Part shown: positions 49,761 to 59,783 of the stretch, piece by piece | Layout: the number at the start of each line of letters is the position of its first letter | How positions within the stretch are numbered: position 1 is the first letter of the stretch | From: Zychaea mexicana | Taxonomy: Eukaryota > Mucoromycota > Mucoromycetes > Mucorales > Lichtheimiaceae | NCBI RefSeq assembly: GCF_025766255.1 | Contig: NW_026516716.1 | Location: forward strand, 124,001 to 188,000 | Direction: 5' to 3' | Length of the DNA: 64,000 nt | Notes under the pieces: model-generated | What the model was told of the DNA's origin: nothing | Databases searched by the model: none | What the model saw: only the letters and a program-made list of their open reading frames with translations | Program-made: the position numbers and the translations under genes

Positions 49761-50036
49761 ATGTCAAATATATTCAGCTTTGTGACATCCATGACAGCGC
49801 GCCTATCAATCTTAATGACCTTATATGAAAAAACGATCGCGCTATTGGAAGCTCGTTCAGCACATGGGAAGTCTGGTAATATTGTGCAAGCCCTTGACGA
49901 TGCCGAGGGGATTATCCGGTGCGCTCCAACCGCTGTCACTGGATTCTTGCGCACAGGCTATCAACATGTGCAATATGGACAGCAACTGGCAGCTACCGAA
50001 ACTTACGATCATGGTCTCCACGTGTACTGCTAAATG
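49761..50036 (+). pseudogene. TPR-like gene fragment (possible truncated F-box/TPR family copy)
   Basis: A 90-codon frame starts at 49761 and stops at ~50034. It reads like one to two helical repeats (LYEKTIALLEARSAHGKSGN, IVQALDDAEGIIRCAPTAVT, GFLRTGYQHVQYGQQLAATE, TYDHGL), matching the TPR pattern (W/A-L-G-Y-A-F-A-P spacing). In my memory of Mucorales genomes this resembles the TPR part of a large F-box/LRR family, where several hundred more residues follow. Here the frame ends abruptly, and downstream frames in other phases keep a protein-like look to ~50113, so truncation or frameshift is likely. A functional short TPR protein cannot be excluded. Confidence 0.45.
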
Positions 50037-50481
50037 TTGACCAAGAAATATTTGAGAACGAAAAGTATAGGCACAAATACAACAGGTACGGCATTCCGTT
50101 TGAACGACTGTAGTCTCGAAAATGACGTAAACGTCTAAACTGGCTGCCAAGGATTTTGGCTACATAGTTTAAACTTCATGTTTATTATTATTATTTAGAA
50201 CATTAGTTCACCTGCGCCATGAGCATGCGGTCCCTTCCTTTCGGTACTAATTGTTTAAGGGTACAAAAAGCTGGATATGGTGCCATCACTGAATAAAACC
50301 ATCAGAGGGGAAAAAATGTGGGCAGAGAAGAGAAGGGACGGTGTATAAATGACAGAAAAAAGGAAGTATACAGAGGGAGAGGAAGTAATAATATGATGGA
50401 ATAATGGATACGAACACGACGCATCGAGAATTCTCAATGGTTGTTTTGCGAAGAAGCTGGTGGTGACAACTCGCTTGAGAG

Positions 50482-50694
50482 TCAGGGTCCTGGATCGCCC
50501 TCTAAGGTGTAGTCAGCGGCCGGATGACTTAGGCAGTCAATTTCACGAAGCACTCGTATTAGTACTGGCCAACAAGTTTGCCGTCTGCCTTTGATAAGTG
50601 CTGCATCCGATTGCGGCAATTGATTCGATACTTAGTCAAGAACGTTTATGTCGGGTCTGACTTCTGGGATGGTGCCAAACGCGTCGAGAAGCTC
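50482..50694 (-). mobile_element. Degenerate non-LTR retrotransposon fragment (reverse-transcriptase C-terminal region)
   Basis: The minus-strand frame reads LLDAFGTIPEVRPDINVLD, a stop, then KGRRQTCWPVLIRVLREIDC and LSHPAADY. It aligns with the remnant at 58085-58624 (LTDAYGT..., GKRQTVWSAILRVLREIDR, LCHPEE), sharing the block RQTxW-x2-(L/I)RVLREID-x-L-x-HP. One in-frame stop and no start or flanking domains show it is dead. It is too short to define element ends or target-site duplications. Confidence 0.55.
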
Positions 50695-52358
50695 TGTTAT
50701 TAATAATTAACAGTGGGTTAGAAAGCTGCCAATTGCTGAGTGCCAGACACCTCTTGGTGTCAAACGGATCAACTAAGCTCAGGAAGAAGTTGTCATTATA
50801 TGGATCACGTAAATCACATCATAGCTACTATACGAGGCTGTTCAGTGTACACGCTGCGGTAGTTGCCAAAAATAAGCAATTTCCTGTGTTATAATAGTGA
50901 GAACTTATGTTATCACATTTAGCCAGTTTTAACTATTTTTGGGTCTCGTTAACTTATTCTGTCTCTTGTGATTTATTTGATATTACACCATCAATCACCC
51001 TTAAACTTCCCTAGCTAGCTACCCTTTTCTTATACCCAGCCCAGATGTACAGGCTAATCAAACAAATGGTTTAGGGGCCCCGAGCCGAGTCCTATAAATT
51101 TATATAAACCATATATTATAACAAAAAAACTGCTACATATATGACATAGCAACAGGCAGATAACAGAATCAGATTTGATAGTGTAGTTGTACTTTGTACT
51201 TTATTGTTGACTCTTAACATTCAAAACTTGAAACAAATTATCTATTCTCGCACTTTCTTATTATACGCACCATTTGCCTCAGCAACACATCCGTTGTAAA
51301 TTCTTGTTAGTAAGTTAATGTCTTTTGAAATCTTCAAATGCTTTCACAAGGTTTTCCAAGGCTTCAAAAAGCATCAGATTACGATCTCATATGTCCGACG
51401 TCTACGCAAGGCTATTTATATTACTGCATACTGGTTAAGCAAAAACTTATTCAGAAAGTTAATTATAGCGGTGGTTGAAGAAGCTGCTGCCTACAGCACT
51501 TTTCCTGGAGTAAGCTTCAGTGTAAAGCAGTATATACACATCCACTCTGCTCTCAAAGGAAGCAAGCATCTGAACTTGCTTTACTACGTACTACTTGTCG
51601 GACTATATTTATACCGCGATTAGTACTAATCGACTCCATTACCGCCTTATTTTCTAGTGCTTAGCATTAGGAAGTTCACACTGGTACAGCGCTGTCTTCC
51701 ATTAAGTAGCTCACTTATTCTGGCTATTGAAAGTTTAGAACGTACTTTAAATTGCGAAGACAATTCAACTCCCTTGATGGTAAAATTACACTGCTGCCTA
51801 TATTATGGAAGTCAGTGTCGCGAGAGCATTTATAGAGCTCTACAGAAAAGTGTTCCCGTCAATGCATGTGCATTGTTCGTATCCACGTGGTATCAGATAA
51901 GTATGTATCCAATTCTTCACAATGTGCTAACATATGTGAGCATAATTTGCTTTTTTAGCTGAACTTCGAATACTGATACGATGGCAAATCCATGATTTTC
52001 CTTGAACGAGATTTCAAAAAGCTTACAGTACCTTCATGTAAAATAATTATTACAGCATTACGATCTTTGTTTACCTTTCATTAACTTTGTGGATTTGTGC
52101 GCATGTAGCTCTTAAGCACCAATATGGCTTTGTATATGTTCGCGAAATTAAAATGAAGTTTTTTTAGCTTTAGATTACTCTTCTTAATGCCTACATATCT
52201 TTATGTAGTAATAATACTACGAAAACTTGAAAGTAGGTTTACTAAGTATCAGAAAACGAGAGCATTCGTTCCTGATCAAGCAGCGGGCCAAGAAAGGAAT
52301 GCGTGTAACCTGTGCGAACTAAAAAGGAAACCAGATTTATGTAGCAGCTGACGCATGT

Positions 52359-52730
52359 TTAATTAGTTCCTGTGGAACCATCACAACTTTGCGCACGGAG
52401 CACAGGGTCGCAATTTCTGCAAGCCACAATACTTCTTGGCTTATAGTGTACTTTACCGGCTACTACCTCGTCAAGGGTGAATACATTTAGCCCCCTTTCC
52501 CTCTTCAGAAGTGGTAATTTGAAGTCAATAGCAAGGCACTTATTGCTCTCACTGTAGACTGCTTGCTGTACCATCGTTTGCCAGTCCTTTAGCTGACCTG
52601 GCTTTCAAATACCTGCGCCAAAGCTACCAAAGATCTATTGATCTTAACTAGCATATCGTTGATGTTCATTTCGATGATCTGTAAAGCAAGGGCAAAGAGC
52701 TAAAGTATGACCATGGATGACGTACATGGT
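52359..52730 (-). pseudogene. Decayed protein-coding remnant of unknown family
   Basis: On the minus strand a frame of ~80 codons ends at 52359 (DWQTMVQQAVYSESNKCLAI, DFKLPLLKRERGLNVFTLDE, VVAGKVHYKPRSIVACRNCD). Just upstream, in another phase, IIEMNINDMLVKINRSLVAL and AQVFESQ form a convincing helical segment that stops where the first frame begins. The two are best explained as one ancestral protein broken by a frameshift near 52605. A Cys-X2-Cys pair (ACRNCD) is visible. I cannot name the family; given nearby retroelement debris it may be part of a mobile element. Confidence 0.35.
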
Positions 52731-54508
52731 CTCTGCTTCCGCAAGTTCTCCATGTATCGATTTTACATATACCATGGAGATACAGCATTTGATCCACACC
52801 ACGATTCGTTGTCATTTATACAGTAGATGGTTTTTTGGGCTACGATAACGCTATCATACTAACATCGTAAAAGTCTCTGGATGGTACCTATAATATTTCG
52901 GTCATCATAGTACCAATTGCACCTCTGAGGCTTCGGTTTGATTTTAACTTTTTTTACATGTAGCAAGAATAATGATATGTTTATTGCAAAATCTTTATTT
53001 ATCGGCTCTCATCGTTCGCTACGCCAAGTTTATCTTCCTTTGGAAAATTTTCTGTGTGTCACTCAGTTTACTTCTGCTTACATGTGCACTGACCTTCCGT
53101 ATTTATCATTGCTGGTCCACTGCTTAAAGGTAGTCAGCCTCGCGCGTAAAATTATTTCAATCATACTATAAGAAGGCATTATAGGCTGTATTGTAGCATC
53201 GTAAAGTATAGCGCTGTATGGTAATAATCAACAATGTGTAAAAAAGCTTGACTTGATGAACAACTTTAGCTGCTTAATGAGGGTGAATACTGAAGTAGTA
53301 AACTTCGATAATAATAAAATGACTCCACCAAAGTACTTTGGTACTCAACTTTTGTATGACCTTTGTCAAGCGCAAATAGTCGTATCTATGCTTACTATAG
53401 TAACTGGAGGGAGACATTTGAACTATTCGTCTCCCACTGACTAATACCCACTTCAATTCTAGCAGTTTCAGTATGTTAATTAAAAAATGCTATATATCAT
53501 TTCCTTATTGAATAACGAGCACTTTGCAGCCAGAATGAGGAACAGTTAACTCGAACACGCCAACTCAACGAAATAAAAACGCTCACTAAAAATCTGGACA
53601 GCAGAAACGGCAGCTTAATTGGCTTCCCGGAATAGAAAATGAAGCATCTATGTAGTACATTGAAGTATCAGTTGTAACATGTTTGCTTCGTAAAATCCGG
53701 GAATAGAAACTTCTCTTCTCGTGTACCGGAGTGTAACTGGCTTTTCGCGAAGCCTGTCAAGAACCGTGCTTATATGGGATTTATTGGTTCCGCTCAGATA
53801 ATTTACCTTAGGACTTGTGAACCAGCAGTTTGCTACGGTACATCATATCTTTTGATTTCGCATGACATATCCTTTTATCATTACTTGCACCTGTGCGTTT
53901 TGCAGAAATGAACCCAATGTGCTCGACTTTTCGAGATGATACATATTTAACGTTTTCGTTTGCAATCGTAATGCAATAGCAATTTTTTTACCCCCAGCAA
54001 TTCAACTTGGTTAAAGAAAAAAGGTATCACATGGTCGGGTAAGAGTTTCTGTAGTTGCGATGTTTACGTTCTGCGCTGTAAATTCATAGATACTTGTAAC
54101 ACTGTACTACGGCACTCCGACCGCCTGCTGAGCTGTTTAAATCGCATTTCGTACTTCTTAAGCATAGTTCTACGCCTTCATCGGAAACAAGCAATTCTAC
54201 CAGTGAGTCACCTAACAATTGATTTATGTCATTTCTGATAATTGCATGTAATGAGTAGATATTTCCCAATAATAGTTAGCGCAACAAGCATAACTTAAGC
54301 ACTAAACTGTTTTGTGCTTGTGCGACACTTTTAAGCTGCCACGCACTGAGCTTAGCATCAACAATGTCCGCGGTCAGACATATTACTTCTTTTAGTTAGA
54401 GAGAAGGAGTGCTCTCTTTTTTTGTGTAATGAGCTTATTTCCACAGGTGCTTAGCATTGAGTTATATTATATCTAACTACAAACTTTTGAATCACTGCTC
54501 TTTCGCAA

Positions 54509-55981
54509 ATGAAATACCTCTTAGGGCAGAAAAGTTTGCGATCAAAACTATCCCCAAAAGCAATTATTTTTCTCTCCTTTATTTGCCTTATATTAATTCT
54601 GGTACCCATTTTAATTCCAATTCTTATACTACGTTCTGCAATGGCATCGCAACACGTCTACTCTCAAGTCAGTAGCTTTCAAGTACTACAGCGAGATTTT
54701 ACTACGAACACGGCGTTGGTCAAGCAATCTGATGGTCAAACTCTCTCACTCGAAATTGGGGGGCCTTATACCATTGACAATGCAACCAATGTTCTTGTTG
54801 GTGACGTTTGGGTTATGAGTGGCCAAAGCAACATGCGTGGGAGTGCCTTTTACACCAATCCTTGGACTGACCCCCCGTCAACATACCCAGAATATGTTGA
54901 TGAAATGGTACACCTGTTTCAATCCAATGAGGATTGGAGCTTATGTCGTGAGCCAACTCATCGACTCGATCAGTCAGCTCGCCAGGTCAGCTACAGTATT
55001 CCGGATCCCTCCGTTTATCTCAAGGACTATCATCTATACAGAGGCGTTTCCTTGGGAACGGCGTTTTCCAAGGCCTATCGGGAGCAGTACAATGTTCCAG
55101 TAGGTCTAGTGGCATCGAGTCACGGAGGTACAACCATGGAGCAATGGAGTCCAGAGCTACTCGAAACGACCGAAAACCCGTTCAATAATACGCTTTACGG
55201 AGCTATGTTGGGACGTATTGAAAAGATCGAGAATCAAGTGGCAGGTATCCTATGGTACCAAGGAGAATCGGACGCCGAGAACGCTACTCTTGCAAATGAA
55301 TACGGAACTCGGCTCAAGTCCTTTATTCAAACGACCCGCAGCAAACTCAACAACGAACGACTTCCATTCGTATACGTTCAGATTGCACGTTCATCGAATC
55401 TGGTGAACAATAACAACAATTGGAATACTGTTCGAGAAGGACAACGCTCGCTGATCAACGATGACTGGAACACCGATCAAATTGGAGTCGTTTCCAGTAT
55501 CGATTGTGAATTAGACGATCCTGTTCATTTATCAGCTAATGGTCAAGCAGCAGTCGGACGGCGGCTAGCAGTTGCAGCGGCAAGAACGCTAAGGAACGTA
55601 GGCGGTTCCAGCAGTCCTGATATTGACACCATCACTTTCGAGAAACATAGGTTCTCCAATAGCACATCTGTTGCTGCACTACAAGCTACTTTGCTTCTGC
55701 AATTCAATAATGTCGACGAATGGAGAGAACCTGAGGGCGGTATTTTCGGCTTCAGCCTGCACGATGAGAACGGTGCGATTTTGCCTGTAATATACAAGAC
55801 AGCGATTCAAGAAGACAAGAAGAGTATACGGCTCTTCCTGAGCGATAGTGCTATGCAATTTAACACAAACAACGTGTTCCTTTACTATGGTTATGGCATG
55901 AATCCCAGATGTAATATGGAAACCTCGAATGGAATGGGCTTACTTGCCTTTGGACCGGTTCCTGTAACGTTAGATTTTTAA
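54509..55981 (+). CDS. Membrane-anchored SGNH hydrolase, sialate O-acetylesterase-like (SASA family)
   Basis: Single uninterrupted frame of 490 aa. Residues ~18-42 form a hydrophobic type-II signal anchor (AIIFLSFICLILILVPILIP), so the enzyme domain probably faces the secretory lumen or cell exterior. Family motifs are clear: VLVGDVWVMSGQSNM (block I with catalytic Ser), VGLVASSHGGTTMEQWSP, GILWYQGESDAENA, and DDPVHLSANGQAAVGRRLA (block V with Asp and His). These match the sialic-acid-9-O-acetylesterase/SASA group (PF03629), carbohydrate esterases removing acetyl groups from sugars. The actual substrate is unknown. It has no intron, while typical neighbours have 5-17 exons, and it lies alone in transposon-scarred DNA; acquisition from bacteria or retroposition are possible explanations. 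The C-terminal ~120 residues form a beta-rich domain of unclear role. Confidence 0.88.
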   Translation: MKYLLGQKSLRSKLSPKAIIFLSFICLILILVPILIPILILRSAMASQHVYSQVSSFQVLQRDFTTNTALVKQSDGQTLSLEIGGPYTIDNATNVLVGDVWVMSGQSNMRGSAFYTNPWTDPPSTYPEYVDEMVHLFQSNEDWSLCREPTHRLDQSARQVSYSIPDPSVYLKDYHLYRGVSLGTAFSKAYREQYNVPVGLVASSHGGTTMEQWSPELLETTENPFNNTLYGAMLGRIEKIENQVAGILWYQGESDAENATLANEYGTRLKSFIQTTRSKLNNERLPFVYVQIARSSNLVNNNNNWNTVREGQRSLINDDWNTDQIGVVSSIDCELDDPVHLSANGQAAVGRRLAVAAARTLRNVGGSSSPDIDTITFEKHRFSNSTSVAALQATLLLQFNNVDEWREPEGGIFGFSLHDENGAILPVIYKTAIQEDKKSIRLFLSDSAMQFNTNNVFLYYGYGMNPRCNMETSNGMGLLAFGPVPVTLDF

Positions 55982-58084
55982 AACATTCATACCTTTACAA
56001 TTGTATTAGTTTTTTCAAACAATGTAATTAATAATATCCGATACATACTGTATGTTTCTTGAAAATTTACTGGATAATTCACTATTATATATGTACGTAT
56101 TGTTCTGGTGGACGGACGCAGTACTGTATGGTGCTACAAATTTACTCTGCTGATGATGGCACTACTACTCCTTTGCCTACTACACATTGTATCACCAACA
56201 TTCCGTTTTTGCATGTAAACATCGTGGATGTATGTATTCCCGTCGTTTTCTATTACTCTGTGCATCACACACAACTCTTACTGCTTCCGTTTACAGAGTA
56301 TTTCCGCATCATCAGCATATTGAACATCATTGCCTTTTTTTGTTATAATCCAATAATTCAATATCAACTAGAGGAGACCAGTGACATCACTCATTAATCT
56401 AAATCCTATGTTTTCAGGTTTCTAAAACCGACGATTATCAGTCAATTAGATTATAGAGTCAGTTCTTCCACAATTGATTACCATATGCTCCACTCTGATT
56501 GTGTACCTCGCTTGACTCGAGTAAAACATACAATATCAATTCCCTTATTTAAAAACTGTCTAAGATGAAGTCAGTGAAATGTGTTATCCCTTAGCTTAAA
56601 CTTTAACAGTAGCAAGTATTTCTTGAAAAAAAAACACATGAAATCGTTCGTTTAACGTCATATTTGATATATACAATAGTATGTCATAATTTCTATAATA
56701 CCGGCTTTATGGACACCAATATGCACATTTTGATTGCGTCTACATCGTAATTGAAGCGATACAACGTACAAGTAAAAACTCTGTTGATATGAAGAGCATC
56801 ACGCGTCAACCAGTCGCAGGAATGCAATACTGTTCTCTGTACTACTTTTAAGGGATACTGCGATGCTGCGTATATTGAAATTGTGTCAATTGATTTAGAC
56901 ACGTGGTTACCACTTACGCAACACATGATGAAGCAGCAATACGAACTACTGATATTTTACGCAAGCTTTGACCTACACAAGGTACGACCGTCTTTATTTT
57001 GCGTGTGCTCAAAGTATACAGGTACTGTAGACTATTGGCACTTGTATACCACTCTCCTTTCTTTCACATGAGTACGCTCAATGATGAATTAAAATTAACT
57101 CTCAAGGTATTTCTTTTAGAAACTATGTTCAAAATATCAGTAATATACGCAATACTTCTCTAGTAGTACTGTACAATCATCTTAAAGTAAAAAGTACCTT
57201 TAAGTTAAAATGGACGCCTTTGGATGCATTTGCGACACCTTAACGCATCTTAAAATGCATTTACATGCATTCAAAGGCATGTCAATAAGGCGCTTTAAGG
57301 CTTTTTATATATCCGGACAATAGACTTGAACACTTGATGTGTGAATGCTTCTTAGAGTTCAGCATCCTAGTCCTGAATAGAATAGTCAACTCTTGAAATG
57401 AGCCCTTTTTTTATATATGGGAAAATCTCTTTTTTTTTGTTTCTACGGTACCACACTCAAGCGTGCAACTGCATTTTAAGTTTCATACACAAACTGTCTT
57501 AACGGCTTTGAAGGCAAGAACACGCAGACCAGTAATTATAAAGCGTAAAGTAGCAATCTACCTTGTACTTGCTTTGAACGTTCGACATTTTATCTCGGGT
57601 CAGGTTCTAAATCAGTGGCAACTATCTCTAAAGCTGATGCAGATGCTATATATTACTGGCTCCTTTAGTTCTCATATATTCAATTTGACAGTGATGAAAA
57701 CTGGCATTCTCAATTACACTCTATATGTTATTTTTGAAACGACTCACTCGGTTAATTCGTTGCCATGGTAGCCGTTGCTATGTTACCATAAGCATATCAT
57801 CCGAGAATAGATGATTTTTGCTATCACCCTTTCAGTATTACTTCAATGGATTCGTTCATAACTAGTAAATATGAACAGCCAACATCAATGGCTATGGATA
57901 CAAGATATTGGTCTTGACAAGGGCACAAATGAACAATTATAGATGAAATTTTGGTTTCTATTCTTTAAGAAAGACTGTGGACCTGCGCCAATAGACATTG
58001 CGGTCGCTTCCTTCCGGTGCGTGTGGATTCGTTTTATATAGAATAGATGCAAGAACTTAAAACCCCGTGGACAGGAGGAAAAAG
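55982..58084. other. 2.1-kb spacer
   Basis: AT-rich with no supported gene. Contains the imperfect inverted repeat near 57216-57278, listed separately. Confidence 0.5.
57216..57278. repeat. Imperfect inverted repeat with reiterated ATGCATTT words
   Basis: The left arm gcctttggatgca (57216-57228) pairs with the right arm tgcattcaaaggc (57266-57278) at 12 of 13 positions, with a 37-nt loop that contains further atgcattt-type words. It could fold as a hairpin or be a worn terminal inverted repeat of a small element. Confidence 0.6.
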
Positions 58085-58624
58085 TTAAGCCAGTATGGTA
58101 GTGCATGTGTGATAAGCTCTGTGCAAGGTTGTTACAAATATAATAGAACAATGACTAGGGAAAGGAGGATAGTCGGAGCACTTTAACCGTGCTCCGATGA
58201 CACTGGTGAAGAAATGTCTTCCCCTAGGAACTAAATGCTCTTCGGGATGACAGAGCCGATCGATTTCCCTTAGGACGCGTAGTATCGCTGACCATACTGT
58301 TTGCCGTTTGCCGTTGGATAAGCCGACGTAGGCACATGGTAGCTTGTTAAGGATGACATCAATGGTATGCATCTCTGGCGGTACGATAAAATATGTGCCA
58401 TAGGCGTCAGTAAGCTCTTGCCACATTGTACGGAGTAGCGGACAAACGAGACTGTAGTGATCGCGGGTGACAGCTCATGCACCACAACGATAGTCCTTGT
58501 GTGGGTAATAGCCGGGTAGCCAGTACACGCGCCAGTTAAGCAAGCGGTGGCGGTCATTCGGAGATACTGGCAGGCATAGGACGGGTTCGATCGTGCGTGT
58601 GGGCCGAAGACACTGCACCGACAT
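58085..58624 (-). mobile_element. Degenerate non-LTR retrotransposon fragment (reverse-transcriptase C-terminal, zinc-binding region)
   Basis: From the ATG at 58624 one frame reads RPTRTIEPVLCLPVSPNDRH, RLLNWRVYWLPGYYPHKDYR, CGA, an in-frame TGA (58475-58477), then AVTRDHYSLVCPLLRTMWQE, LTDAYGTYFIVPPEM and GKRQTVWSAILRVLREIDRL. The CxC...HxxxxC pattern after the stop-interrupted RCGA is the zinc-binding segment found at the C-terminus of many LINE-type reverse transcriptases (typically CRCG-x-H-x4-C). The upstream polymerase and endonuclease domains are absent, as expected for a 5'-truncated copy. A related fragment lies at 50482-50694. Confidence 0.65.
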
Positions 58625-59783
58625 GAACAATTATGAAGTTATCGCTTTTGAGCTTGATTGTCAATGAGGAAATTAAATATCTTATGCACCTGCCAAGGTG
58701 CTGTCAACGCAAAATAATGTTAAGTTACCACGACATAATTTCGACCTGTTTCTGCACTACAGTTCTTCTTCAATGCATCACTATCATCTTTTATGTTTTT
58801 CTCCTTGTATATATATATTCTAGAAACGTTAGTATAACATGCTACATATGATACTCCTTTAGATCAATGAATTCAGACTATATTAGATGTACTGTAAATA
58901 TACGCAGTTGAGACTTAAACTCATTTTACAGTATTGGTTACATAGATGGCTACTGCAACTTAAGATTATATAGTAGTACGTCGATTACTCGTTCTCTTAT
59001 TTAGTCGTTTAAAGTATAAATAATTGTGTCAGTAGCAAAGAATTCATGGATTGTGAACATCCTGCGTATTATATACAGTATCATGTAACGATTTTACAAC
59101 TTGAGTGATCATATACGCTATCACCCACAAGTCTTGATGCTGAAGGTGCTGTCCATCTATTGAATAGCTATATACTTTCAACCGGCAGCTCTCTCTCTCT
59201 CTCTCTCTCTCTGTGCAAACTAGATACACAGCAGTCTATACATCCAGCGTCAAGTACAACCAGAACTTACGGTATGATAGCAATATTTGCAACTTTTTCT
59301 GTAAAGGTCGCCATAAAATTTGTAATAAGGCAGGATCACCAATTCAATACCTTTTCATGCATAAGCGGCCTATTGATGACTCAATTTAATGTGGACATAA
59401 AGCAATTTTCCAGTACATAGTCTTTTTTAAAAATCAAGTATCTTCCAATCAGACAAAGAAATATCTTACCTACACCAATATAGTAGCATCCACTTTTATT
59501 AAGGAACACTTAATCCAACCTTAAAAAAAGTCGCTAGCCGCCGGGGGATGGGGGATTCTCTGGGTGAAGCCACCCAAACCCCGTGGTATTGACACGAAGC
59601 GAAGCGGAGGGGCTTAAAAGCAAGGGTGCATAGGCGCAGAAGGCTCGTGGACATTGATATGTACTGTGACCACAGTATCACGAGTAAGTGCAGCTGCATG
59701 CATCTTGACTGTATTTCTGAGATTCATATGCAGTCTCGCTTTACCTTCTTCCTCTTCTTAACTTTTTTTAAAAAACAAAGACG
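58625..59783. other. Spacer with (CT)n repeat and a GC-rich island before the P450 gene
   Basis: Holds a (CT)n repeat at 59188-59212 and a GC-rich island at 59525-59640 that contrasts with the AT-rich surroundings. The minus-strand frame over that island (59499-59699) has no ATG-supported domain and may be a repeat remnant. Confidence 0.5.
59188..59212 (+). repeat. (CT)n microsatellite
   Basis: About twelve CT units between 59188 and 59212. Confidence 0.9.

Larger units (their letters stand above)
50114..54508. other. 4.4-kb gene-poor region with degenerate mobile-element remnants
   Basis: AT-rich spacer holding a reverse-transcriptase remnant (50482-50694, minus) and a decayed reading frame (52359-52730, minus), listed separately. 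Two ~100-codon plus-strand frames (51318-51623, 51657-51962) have no recognisable domains. Nothing else is supported. Confidence 0.5.

Noticed and set aside
51318..51962. Two successive ~101-codon plus-strand frames in AT-rich DNA
   Set aside because: Rich in Ile/Leu/Tyr/Lys as expected from AT-rich noncoding sequence, with no domain or in-phase junction between them.
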